Source: an uncultured Lysobacteraceae bacterium (GTDB lineage: Bacteria; Pseudomonadota; Gammaproteobacteria; Xanthomonadales; Xanthomonadaceae). From it: 33,039 nt of DNA. Position numbers and translations under genes: made by a program. Below the pieces are notes generated by a model. The model worked only from the letters and a program-made list of their open reading frames with translations. It searched no databases and was not told the DNA's origin. Positions 26,632 to 33,039 of this stretch are shown here, piece after piece. The stretch spans positions 1 through 33,039 of the forward strand of contig CAMLSB010000005.1 of the NCBI GenBank assembly GCA_946482565.1, written 5' to 3'. Each line of letters begins with the position of its first letter. Position 1 is the first letter of the stretch.

Positions 26632-27492
26632 CTAGTCGTCGCCGCCCTGCTCGCCCGCGCCCCCGGCCAGCCGGGCCATCCGCTGCGCGTCGGCGAGGAC
26701 TCCGCGCAGCAGCCGCACCTCGCGCGCGTCCGGCCGGGCACGCAGGAACAGCCGGCGCAGCTTGCGCATCGCCGACGCCGGGGCACGGCCCTTGTGGAAG
26801 TCGATGTCGTCCAGGGTCTCGGCGAGCTGGGCGAAGAGCCCCTCCATCTCGGCGTGCGAGGCCGGCGGGTCGCGGTCCTGCCCGGCGGGGAACGCGTCCG
26901 GCGCCGCGACCGCCATGGGGGCCGGCGCGGCTGCTCCGGGACCCTGGCCGGCCAGCCACGCCATGCGCAGCTCGTAGGCCAGCACCTGCACCGCCGCGGC
27001 CAGGTTCAGCGAACCGTATCCGGGGTCGGAGGGGATATGTACCGCGCCGTGGCAGAGCTGCAGTTCCTCGTTCTCCAGGCCGGTGCGCTCGCGGCCGAAC
27101 ACCAGGGCGACCTCGGTCCCGGCGGCGGCCTCCGCCAGCGCGGTGGCGGCGGCATCGCGCGGCACCTGCTCCGGCAGCGGCACCCGGCGGCTGCGGGCGG
27201 TGCAGCCCAGCACCAGGCGGCAATCGGCAATCGCTTCGGCGAGCGTGGCATGCAGCGTCGCGGCCTCCAGCACGTCGCGGGCGCCGGCCGCGAGGGCGTC
27301 GGCTTCGCGGTCGGGATAGCGCTCCGGGGCGACGAGGGCCAGGCGCGACAGCCCCATCGTCTTCATCGCCCGCGCCGCCGAGCCGATGTTGCCGGGGTGC
27401 TGGGTGCCGACCAGCACGATGCGGATGCGCGCGGCGGCGGCGAAGACGGGCATGTCCTGCGGCGATGACGGCGGCGTCGGGGAAGTGTCCAT
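26632..27492 (-). CDS. trmJ: tRNA (cytidine/uridine-2'-O)-methyltransferase TrmJ
   Basis: TrmJ is a SPOUT methyltransferase that methylates the ribose of nucleotide 32 in the tRNA anticodon loop. The product has 286 residues. Family features are VLVGTQHPGNIGSAARAMK near residues 26-44, LVFGRERTGLENEEL (the SAM-knot loop), IPSDPGYGSLNLAAAVQVL and the C-terminal DDIDFHKGRA element. An alanine/proline-rich insert (about 187-205) lies between the knot and the C-terminal helix. The ATG at 27492 is preceded by TAACAT and 7 nt, with no Shine-Dalgarno; a second in-frame ATG at residue 14 is a less likely start. It diverges from suhB. Confidence 0.92.
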   Translation of the reverse strand: MDTSPTPPSSPQDMPVFAAAARIRIVLVGTQHPGNIGSAARAMKTMGLSRLALVAPERYPDREADALAAGARDVLEAATLHATLAEAIADCRLVLGCTARSRRVPLPEQVPRDAAATALAEAAAGTEVALVFGRERTGLENEELQLCHGAVHIPSDPGYGSLNLAAAVQVLAYELRMAWLAGQGPGAAAPAPMAVAAPDAFPAGQDRDPPASHAEMEGLFAQLAETLDDIDFHKGRAPASAMRKLRRLFLRARPDAREVRLLRGVLADAQRMARLAGGAGEQGGDD

Positions 27493-27499
27493 GGCGGCA

Positions 27500-27509
27500 A
27501 TGTTAAACT
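27500..27509. promoter_or_regulatory. Overlapping divergent -10 boxes for trmJ and suhB
   Basis: On the minus strand TAACAT (27505 to 27500) ends 7 nt before the trmJ ATG. On the plus strand TAAACT (27504-27509) is a candidate -10 for suhB, whose start lies about 70 nt further on. The two hexamers share two bases, so the promoters would compete. Neither has a clear -35. Confidence 0.4.
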
Positions 27510-27581
27510 CCGCGTCCCGGCCCCCGCGCCGGCGCGTTCTTTCCCGCCGCCGTCCCCCGCCCCTCCCCGAGGTCGTTCCGC

Positions 27582-28418
27582 ATGCTCAAGCCCGCCGTCA
27601 ACGTCATGATCAAGGCGGCCCGCGCCGGCGGAAACGTGCTGCTGCGGCACATGCACAAGCTCGATGCGTTGAAGATCGTCGAGAAGGCGCGGATGGACTA
27701 CGCCAGCGAGGTCGACGGCCTGGCCGAAGCGGAGATCGTCAAGGAACTGCGCCGCGCCTACCCGGAATACGCGGTGCTCGGCGAGGAAGGCGGGATGCAG
27801 CCCGGCCGCGGCCCCGGCAGCCGCGCGACCTGGGTCATCGATCCGCTCGACGGCACAAGCAACTACCTCCACGCCTGGCCGCACTGGTGCGTGTCGATCG
27901 CGCTGGTCGAGAACGGCGAGCCGACGCATGGCGTGATCTTCGACCCGCTGCGCAACGAACTGTTCACCGCTACCCGTGGCGCGGGCGCGCAGCTCAACGA
28001 GCGCCGTTTCCGCGTGGGCGAACGCAAGGACCTCGCGGGCGCGATGCTGATCACCGGCTTCCCGCCGCGCGACCGCGCGAACCTCGCGCCGCAGCTCGAC
28101 ACGCTGCGCGGGCTGCTCGACGGCGCGGGCGCCGAGGACGTGCGCCGCACCGGCTCGGCCGCGCTCGATCTCGCGTACGTGGCCTGCGGCCGCGCCGACG
28201 CCTACTTCGAATCCGGCCTGCAGCCCTGGGACATCGCCGCCGGCGTGCTGCTGGTGCGCGAAGCCGGCGGGCGCGTCACCGACTATCGCGGCGCGAACCT
28301 CTCGCGCATGGACGTGGCCGAATCGCGTGGCCGCCAGGTCATCGCCGGCAACCTGAAGGTCTCCGCCGAGCTGCAGAAGGCGATCACCGCCTCCGGCTAC
28401 GCCGCCAAGGTCGCGTAA
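27582..28418 (+). CDS. suhB: Inositol monophosphatase family protein SuhB
   Basis: The product has 278 residues. All three metal-binding motifs are intact: GEEG (E68, E69), [14 protein letters not shown] (D87, D90) and [15 protein letters not shown] in the C-terminal third. SuhB hydrolyses inositol 1-phosphate and, in E. coli, also joins the NusB/NusE antitermination complex that aids rRNA transcription. An ATG at 27582 follows GAGGT. It diverges from trmJ and is followed by a strong terminator hairpin at 28454-28485. Identity is firm; the rRNA role is known from E. coli and not shown here. Confidence 0.95.
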   Translation: MLKPAVNVMIKAARAGGNVLLRHMHKLDALKIVEKARMDYASEVDGLAEAEIVKELRRAYPEYAVLGEEGGMQPGRGPGSRATWVIDPLDGTSNYLHAWPHWCVSIALVENGEPTHGVIFDPLRNELFTATRGAGAQLNERRFRVGERKDLAGAMLITGFPPRDRANLAPQLDTLRGLLDGAGAEDVRRTGSAALDLAYVACGRADAYFESGLQPWDIAAGVLLVREAGGRVTDYRGANLSRMDVAESRGRQVIAGNLKVSAELQKAITASGYAAKVA

Positions 28419-28453
28419 GCGCCCCCGCCGCGGATTCCACGGATGGAAAACGG

Positions 28454-28485
28454 GTCCGCGCCAGCCCCTGCCGGCGCGGACTTTT
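28454..28485. terminator. Bidirectional terminator between suhB and the beta-sandwich gene
   Basis: Arms GTCCGCGCC (28454-28462) and GGCGCGGAC (28473-28481) pair over 9 bp with a 10-nt loop. On the plus strand TTTT follows. On the minus strand the hairpin is followed by CC, then GTTTTCC, so it can serve both convergent genes. Confidence 0.85.
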
Positions 28486-28491
28486 CCTGGA

Positions 28492-29202
28492 TCAGCGCCG
28501 CGGCAGCGCCGTGCAGCACATCTTCCCGCACTGCACGTTCAACGTCATCTTCGCGCCCAGGCCCGTCATCAGCCCGGTCTTCGGGTTCCACGAAGTCGGC
28601 GTGTTGACGACCGTGACCGTCAGGACGTTCAGCCCTTGCTGGAACCAGGACGGCTGCGTGGACACCGCCGTCGTGGTCGAGCCGCACATCCCACTGGAGC
28701 ACGAGGCGATGGGATGCCCGTTGAGGTTCGCCTGGAACGTGTTGTCCGCCGCGATCGAGCCGCCGATCGACAGGTTGGCGTAACCCTCGGGCATGCACGG
28801 CAGGTTGAACGCAAGCGTGTAGGTGTACGTCCCGCTCAGTGCGGCGGAGTTGACCTGCGACGAGGAGAACGGCTGGATCCAGTAGCCGTTGTTCCCCGTC
28901 CACGACGCGTAGGTCACCGCCGTCGGACCGCCGAGATTCGCCTGCCCCGGACCGGTCGCGGTCCAGGAGCCGTTGTTGGTGCTGAAGTCCACGCGGATCT
29001 CGTCGCCGGCGTACTTGCACTCCGGGACGGGCACCACGCGCCGACGCATGTCCTCGTCGCGACCCTCGCGGGCAGGCTCGTGCTGCATGCCGCCCGGCGC
29101 CGGCAGCTTGCGTTGCGCGAACGCCGATGCGGCGCAAAGCGCCAACAGGGCTGCTGCGACGATGACCTTGCCCGACAGCGGTTGCCTTGCGGGACTCTTC
29201 AT
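28492..29202 (-). CDS. Secreted beta-sandwich (jelly-roll-like) protein
   Basis: The product has 236 residues. A signal peptide ends near AFA-QRK (about residue 30). A charged linker follows, and the rest (about 60-230) reads as a beta-sandwich: WIQPF, YTYTLAFNLPC, ANLSIGGSIAADN, FQANLNGHPI, WFQQGLNVLTVTVVN. That order recurs in carbohydrate-binding-like domains of surface and PEP-CTERM proteins, so ligand binding is plausible but unproven. Seven cysteines are present in the mature part, four of them near the C-terminus (VQCGKMCC). The ATG at 29202 has AGGAGA 7 nt upstream. It diverges from a second secreted protein gene; a palindrome lies between the two. Confidence 0.78.
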   Translation of the reverse strand: MKSPARQPLSGKVIVAAALLALCAASAFAQRKLPAPGGMQHEPAREGRDEDMRRRVVPVPECKYAGDEIRVDFSTNNGSWTATGPGQANLGGPTAVTYASWTGNNGYWIQPFSSSQVNSAALSGTYTYTLAFNLPCMPEGYANLSIGGSIAADNTFQANLNGHPIASCSSGMCGSTTTAVSTQPSWFQQGLNVLTVTVVNTPTSWNPKTGLMTGLGAKMTLNVQCGKMCCTALPRR

Positions 29203-29269
29203 GGATCTCTCCTGGAGGTGCCTGGGATGAGGCGCCGGCAGCCTGCTCCAGCCACGCAGCGCGCGGCAT

Positions 29270-29283
29270 CCCACGATCGTGGG
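29270..29283. promoter_or_regulatory. 14-bp perfect palindrome in a divergent intergenic region
   Basis: CCCACGATCGTGGG is its own reverse complement. It lies between the divergent secreted-protein genes, near where promoters are expected, and is a candidate operator for the NarL-type regulator encoded downstream. No binding evidence is available. Confidence 0.45.
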
Positions 29284-29291
29284 GGTGCGGC

Positions 29292-29317
29292 GCATGCCGC
29301 CGCGCATGACGGCATGC
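29292..29317. promoter_or_regulatory. Inverted repeat with 8-bp arms upstream of the secreted-protein/regulator operon
   Basis: GCATGCCG (29292-29299) and CGGCATGC (29310-29317) are perfect inverted arms separated by 10 bp. The element lies just upstream of an extended -10 candidate, TGCTAGGCT (29321-29329). It may be an operator or a hairpin; its position favours an operator. Confidence 0.4.
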
Positions 29318-29320
29318 AGG

Positions 29321-29329
29321 TGCTAGGCT
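29321..29329 (+). promoter_or_regulatory. Extended -10 candidate for the secreted-protein/response-regulator operon
   Basis: TGCTAGGCT fits the TGn-TAnnnT extended -10 pattern and lies 33 nt before the ATG at 29363. No -35 is obvious, as expected for this promoter class. The inverted repeat at 29292-29317 ends 3 bp upstream. Confidence 0.4.
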
Positions 29330-29362
29330 CCGGACGGGGCCAACGAGGCGAGCGGGGAACGC

Positions 29363-30457
29363 ATGCGGCTGTCGGTCGTCGTGCCTGTCGTGGTGCTCTG
29401 CTTGTGCGCGGCGGTGTCGTTGGCATCCTGGCGCGCACGTCCGCGCGCGGAGCCAGCCGCGCGCACCGGGATGGGCTTGCTGCGCGCCTACGCATGCGAT
29501 CGCGGCGAAACCAAGGTCGTGCTGGTGAAGGGTCTCGAGGACGGTTTCTCCCCCGCCGGCAAGGAACGCGGCTTCCTGAGGCCGGCGCTCGACAAGCCAC
29601 GGTGGCAATCCATCGCCCCGGGCAGTTATGACCAGAGCCAGCCTGATCACTACTTCATCGATTCGCTGCAGGCGCCGGCACGCATCCGCAACGGCCTGTT
29701 CGTCATCGGCCTGAAACCGCTGGGCGTCACCGACAGCGACAACGACGTCATCGGCCTTGGCGACTTGACGTCGCCCTTCCACTTCGGCGACGCGATCGGC
29801 CGGCTGCCCGTGCTACCTGGATGGAAGCGGGAGGGCACGCTGTATTCCGTGCAGCTCGGCGACGTCGATTTCCCGGACTCTGGCCCCGGAACCACGCGCA
29901 CGCTGCTCGCCTACCTCGATGCCGGTGCGGAGCCTCGGTGGTTCGACGTGATGGTGCAGGACGACACCAGCGTCGATTTCGTCGGCCTTGCCGCCTGCGT
30001 CAGGCCACCTGCCGGGAATGGCGTGACGCTGATGACCGACATCCGGCAGCCCGCTGCATCCGGCGTCGTGGCACTGACATGCATCAACGTGCCGCAGGAC
30101 TGGACGACCTGCGACCAGTACGTCGGCGACACGGCGTGCGAAACCGAGTTGCCGCTGGCCTGCGTTTTGCCGGGCCGAAGCGCGCCGCCGCGCATCCTGG
30201 TGGACGCCGGCCTCGTGGGGGGCTGGAGCGGCGGCGACATCGCACTGACCGCACCCGTCGCCGCGTCTCGCTTCAGGCGCATTGGCGAGGCCGATGCGTA
30301 TTGCGCGGCGCAATTCGGCGATGGCTGGCGCACGCTGACCTCGCACGAGGGCCTTCCGAACTTCGGCGTGAGCGGTCGCGGCCATCCGCCGGCGGCCCCG
30401 GTGCGCGCCTGGGTCGACGAGGTCAACCAGCCGTACGGCACGTGCTGGAAGCGATGA
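29363..30457 (+). CDS. Secreted or membrane-tethered protein of unknown function
   Basis: The product has 364 residues. A hydrophobic N-terminus (about 5-22) is a signal peptide or anchor. The remainder is extracytoplasmic and holds eight cysteines (AYAC, LAAC, LTC, TTC, TAC, LAC, DAYC, GTCW), enough for four disulfides. The C-terminal 65 residues (ADAYCAAQFGDGWRTLTSHEG, then RAWVDEVNQPYGTCW) resemble the ends of C-type-lectin-like or formylglycine-enzyme-like folds, but I cannot name a family. GGGGA precedes the ATG. Its stop overlaps the response-regulator start (ATGA), a rare pairing that suggests the secreted protein and the regulator work in one pathway. Confidence 0.75.
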   Translation: MRLSVVVPVVVLCLCAAVSLASWRARPRAEPAARTGMGLLRAYACDRGETKVVLVKGLEDGFSPAGKERGFLRPALDKPRWQSIAPGSYDQSQPDHYFIDSLQAPARIRNGLFVIGLKPLGVTDSDNDVIGLGDLTSPFHFGDAIGRLPVLPGWKREGTLYSVQLGDVDFPDSGPGTTRTLLAYLDAGAEPRWFDVMVQDDTSVDFVGLAACVRPPAGNGVTLMTDIRQPAASGVVALTCINVPQDWTTCDQYVGDTACETELPLACVLPGRSAPPRILVDAGLVGGWSGGDIALTAPVAASRFRRIGEADAYCAAQFGDGWRTLTSHEGLPNFGVSGRGHPPAAPVRAWVDEVNQPYGTCWKR

Positions 30458-31116
30458 ACACCACGGCAGCCCATCGCATCGGCATCCTCGAGGACGACGC
30501 GAGCCTGCGCGCGTACCTGGAGCAGATCGTCGGCGAAAATGATGGCCTGTCGCTCGCGTTCTCGTGCGGGACCGTCGCCGAAGCGGTGGCGTGCATCGAA
30601 GGGACGCAACCCGACCTCTGCCTCGTCGACCTGCAACTTCCCGATGGCAGCGGCCTCGAGTTCATCTCGCGCCTGAAGGCCGCGCGCAACGCGCGCTGCC
30701 TGATCCTGACCGTGCTGGGCGACCGTGCAAGCGTGATCGCCGCATTGCGTTCCGGCGCCGATGGGTACCTGCTCAAGGACACGGCCCCGGAACAGCTGCG
30801 TCGCGCGATCGTGTCGACGCTCGCCGGCGAAACGCCACTGAGCCCGCGCGCCGCGGGTTACCTGCTGGAAATCTGGAAGGCCTGCTCGGACACGCCCGGG
30901 CTGCCAAGCGATGCCGCGCTGACCGCGCGCGAAATCGAGATCCTGCAGTTGTTCTCGCGCGGGTTGAGCTACCGCGAGGCGGCGAAATCACTGGGCATTT
31001 CGCCACACACCATCGGCGACCACGTCAAGTCGACCTACCGCAAGCTCAACGTGCATTCCTGCACCGAGGCCATCTTCGAGGCGCGTCAGCTCGGGCTGAT
31101 TCCCTCGCGCGGCTGA
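30454..31116 (+). CDS. NarL/FixJ-family response regulator
   Basis: The product has 220 residues: receiver domain (about 7-125) and LuxR-type helix-turn-helix (about 155-215). The phosphoacceptor is D59 in CLVDLQLPDG, with the acidic pair at 13-15 (EDD), T86 and K108 in LLKDT. The output domain reads TAREIEILQLFSRGLSYREA, then SLGISPHTIGDHVKSTYRKL. The ATG at 30454 overlaps the upstream stop, so the gene is coupled to the secreted-protein gene. A histidine kinase of the matching (HisKA_3) type converges on it and overlaps its last 31 bp; they are very probably a cognate pair. Confidence 0.95.
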   Translation: MNTTAAHRIGILEDDASLRAYLEQIVGENDGLSLAFSCGTVAEAVACIEGTQPDLCLVDLQLPDGSGLEFISRLKAARNARCLILTVLGDRASVIAALRSGADGYLLKDTAPEQLRRAIVSTLAGETPLSPRAAGYLLEIWKACSDTPGLPSDAALTAREIEILQLFSRGLSYREAAKSLGISPHTIGDHVKSTYRKLNVHSCTEAIFEARQLGLIPSRG

Positions 31117-32888
31117 ATCGCGCCCGCCGCGGCCGGATCCGGAGGGTGCGCCCCCGGCATCTCGACCTCGACGACCACTCGCGTGCCGCCGCCGGCCTCG
31201 GGTTCGAAGCGCAACGACGCGCCCAGGCGCTGCGCGCGCCACGCCATGTTCGACAAGCCGTTGCCTTGGGCCGGCCGCTCCACCGGCAAGCCGACGCCGT
31301 CGTCGGCGATCTCGATGCGGACCCTGCTCCCCCCATCCAGCGGCCGGACCGAAACCAGCAGGTTGCGGCCGCCCGAGTGGCGCAATGCGTTGTTCACCGC
31401 TTCCTGCATCAGGCGATACACGTGCAGCATCCAGGAAGGATCTTGCGCGTCGCCATGCGTGTGTTCCGGCTGCTGCCAGCGCAGCGCCATGCCCGCGGCT
31501 TCCACCTGCGGCGCGATGCGCGCTCGGAATACGCCCAGCGCCGTCGCCAGGCTGCCGTCCGTCGCGTCCATCGAGTCGACGATGAGGCGGAGGTCCGCGA
31601 GGCCGTCCACCAGTTCGGTTTCGATCTGGCAGATGTCGACGTGGCGCATGCGGATCCGCGCCAACAGCGAGGCCAGCGTTCCGCCGACGCCATCGTGCAC
31701 GTCGCGCGCAAGGCGCTGTCGCTCCTCGAGGATCGCGGCGCGCCGCCGCTGCAGTTCCAGTTCGCGATTGGCGCGTTCGATCTCGATGCGCTGGAGACGC
31801 ACCGCGCGCCGCAAGTCCAGGTGCACCGCGGCGTAGCGCCGCGCGTCCTTGCCGAAGGTCCAGGCCGATGCTGCCGCGAGCACGACCGCCGCGCACGCCA
31901 GGCTGCAGCCGTAGTACGCCTCCAGCCACGGCAGCCATGGCAGCCATGGCCCGGAATACGGTTCGAACGCCTGGCGCAACGCGACGAGCGCCACCATGGC
32001 GACCGCCGCGGCCAGTGCGCCCGCGACCACGCCCTCGGCGCGGCCGGCCGCGAGGCGCGGCCGATTCGCAGCCGCGCACGCCAGTGAAGCCAATGCCGCG
32101 GCCAGCAACACCTGGTCCACCCGGACCGCGTCCTTCGCGAGCCACGCGGGCAAGCCGGGACCGCCCGGCAGCATTCGGCAGCCGAATGCTGCCGCGCTTG
32201 CCGACAGCGCCAGGAACCAGCCGCGCCGCTCCGCGAATACGGACGCGGCCAGCGCCAGGCACGCGGCGACCAGGCACGCCCACGTCGCGAAGGCCCGCAA
32301 TGGCGCGAGCCATGCGGACAGGTGCGCGACCGTCCCCGCAAGCAGGGTTTCGCTTCCGACCATCGGAGGCGCCATCAACGCCCGGTGCCTGGACACGGGA
32401 AACACTGCGTCCAGGCGGTTCGTGCCCGGCCGGAAGAAGTGCCGTGGCACGCGCATGGCGATGGGTTGCATCCGCGAGGCCGCGAGGTAGGGCGCACCGA
32501 CCTGCGCATCCGGCGGCACGTGGGCACCGTTGATGAATATCGCGGGCGGAGCGCTCGCGGCGGGCAGGAGCACGAGCACGCTGCCGTGGCTTGCCGGTTC
32601 GTTTTGAAGCAGGACGGCCACCTGCACCGGGCCATCGGGCAGCAGGCTTCCCGGTTCGCCGCCGGACTCGCCCTCAAGCCAGTGCCGCGGCGCCCCGTCG
32701 ATGTAGGCCGGCAGCCATCCAACGGAAGACGCCGGGACTTCGGCCTGCCGCAGGGCGTCGGGCAGCGGGGCGATCCATGTCGCCGCGGCGGCCGCGACGC
32801 CGAGCGAGAGCAAGGCGCCTGTCGCCAACGGCCACGAGGCCGCGCTCGCCCCACCCGTTCCCGTGCCGTCCCCCGCCGTCGTCCGCAT
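31086..32888 (-). CDS. 7TM-type sensor histidine kinase (HisKA_3 family)
   Basis: The product has 600 residues. A first hydrophobic segment (about 20-42) precedes an extracytoplasmic beta-rich domain (about 43-185, with IFINGAHV and FFRPGTNRLDAVF). Several membrane helices follow (about 190-345), then a coiled-coil (350-390), the HisKA_3 dimer domain with phospho-histidine H398 in RDVHDGVGG, and a HATPase domain (N-box EAVNNALRHSG 496-506, DDGVGLP 529-535, NGLSNM 543-548). The layout resembles 7TMR-DISM sensors. WLPWLPWLE (315-323) arises from a 9-bp repeat. The ATG at 32888 has a TATCCT box about 26 nt upstream but only a weak Shine-Dalgarno. It converges with, and overlaps, the response regulator. 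Confidence 0.93.
   Translation of the reverse strand: MRTTAGDGTGTGGASAASWPLATGALLSLGVAAAAATWIAPLPDALRQAEVPASSVGWLPAYIDGAPRHWLEGESGGEPGSLLPDGPVQVAVLLQNEPASHGSVLVLLPAASAPPAIFINGAHVPPDAQVGAPYLAASRMQPIAMRVPRHFFRPGTNRLDAVFPVSRHRALMAPPMVGSETLLAGTVAHLSAWLAPLRAFATWACLVAACLALAASVFAERRGWFLALSASAAAFGCRMLPGGPGLPAWLAKDAVRVDQVLLAAALASLACAAANRPRLAAGRAEGVVAGALAAAVAMVALVALRQAFEPYSGPWLPWLPWLEAYYGCSLACAAVVLAAASAWTFGKDARRYAAVHLDLRRAVRLQRIEIERANRELELQRRRAAILEERQRLARDVHDGVGGTLASLLARIRMRHVDICQIETELVDGLADLRLIVDSMDATDGSLATALGVFRARIAPQVEAAGMALRWQQPEHTHGDAQDPSWMLHVYRLMQEAVNNALRHSGGRNLLVSVRPLDGGSRVRIEIADDGVGLPVERPAQGNGLSNMAWRAQRLGASLRFEPEAGGGTRVVVEVEMPGAHPPDPAAAGAIQPREGISPS
31926..31952. repeat. 9-bp tandem repeat in the histidine kinase gene
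   Basis: Three imperfect copies of CCATGGCAG (first CCACGGCAG, last CCATGGCCC) lie in tandem. On the minus strand they encode WLPWLPWL in a loop between the membrane helices. Such a unit could change copy number without breaking the frame. Confidence 0.75.
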
Positions 32889-32932
32889 GTCCCGCCCCCG
32901 CGACCGCCGTGGGCAGGATAGCGGAAGTTCCC

Positions 32933-33039
32933 TCAGCCGCGTTTGGCGAGCGGGACGTAGGCGCGGTCGTCGGGGCCGACGTAGTTCGCGCTCGGGCGGA
33001 TGATCTTGCCGTCCTCGCGCTGCTCGATCACGTGCGCGC
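32933..33039 (-). CDS. prpC: C-terminal end of a citrate/2-methylcitrate synthase
   Basis: Only the last 35 codons are visible. They read [20 protein letters not shown], then [14 protein letters not shown] and a stop. The AH-x-x-EQ-x-x-x-x-IIRPSA-Y-G-P pattern is the C-terminus of the citrate synthase superfamily, and this form is commonest in 2-methylcitrate synthase (propionate catabolism). Hexameric citrate synthase ends differently (RPRQLYTG), which argues against gltA. The stop lies 44 nt before the histidine kinase start on the same strand, so co-transcription is possible. The symbol is tentative given the short fragment. Confidence 0.65.
   Translation of the reverse strand, partial: AHVIEQREDGKIIRPSANYVGPDDRAYVPLAKRG

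Noticed and set aside
1..33039. tRNA genes, rRNA, insertion sequences, prophage or CRISPR arrays
   Set aside because: No cloverleaf, transposase motif, integrase or regularly spaced direct repeats were seen by eye; gene content is chromosomal throughout.

Overview
The window is a very GC-rich (by eye around 70%) stretch of bacterial chromosome. Gene content and order point to the Xanthomonadaceae (Lysobacter/Luteimonas/Xanthomonas relatives). The evidence is the minus-strand run leuS-lptE-holA-nadD-rsfS-rlmH, the run maf-rng-yhdP-tldD, and many large shadow reading frames typical of extreme GC at third codon positions. The genus assignment is inference. I saw no rRNA, tRNA, insertion sequence, prophage or CRISPR array, and no gene-free stretch longer than about 300 bases.

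Left part (1-15589) is mostly core housekeeping. maf, rng, yhdP and tldD (tldD is cut by the left edge) run leftward as one operon covering nucleotide sanitation, RNase G, an AsmA/YhdP-type envelope protein and the TldD protease subunit. A SIMPL/DUF541 periplasmic protein and a TonB-like protein run rightward from 7776 to 9285. They converge on rlmH, the last gene of the leftward leuS-lptE-holA-nadD-rsfS-rlmH cluster (tRNA charging, LPS assembly, clamp loader, NAD synthesis, ribosome silencing, 23S rRNA methylation). rsfS has its own exact TATAAT box, a TTG start and a G-quadruplex-type motif in its leader.

Middle (15623-18540) holds a compact five-gene leftward operon in which every gene overlaps the next: a polytopic membrane protein, a 72-aa XRE regulator, a membrane-anchored BAAT-type alpha/beta hydrolase, a second membrane protein sharing an ADERD motif with the first, and a DUF998 membrane protein. 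A perfect ATGTAA-N8-TTACAT dyad lies over its promoter, so it is probably autoregulated. This is the best candidate here for an uncharacterised system.

Next, rightward (18607-21813): a CnoX/YbbN-type thioredoxin-TPR protein, a DUF4442 hotdog protein, a DUF502 membrane protein, a YhhQ-type queuosine-precursor transporter and a small membrane protein. Leftward (21820-26561): an RhlE-type DEAD-box helicase with its own terminator and a long leader, then a PhnD-like periplasmic binding protein translationally coupled to a GGDEF/EAL membrane protein. trmJ and suhB diverge from overlapping -10 boxes.

Right end (28492-32935): a secreted beta-sandwich protein diverges from a second secreted protein that is translationally coupled to a NarL/FixJ response regulator. 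Its likely partner, a 7TM-type histidine kinase, converges on the regulator and overlaps it by 31 bp. Palindromes in the divergent intergenic region are candidate operators. The window ends in the 3' end of a citrate/2-methylcitrate synthase gene. At three genes (maf, the DUF502 gene, trmJ) a -10-like hexamer sits exactly 7 nt before the ATG without a Shine-Dalgarno, suggesting leaderless mRNAs.
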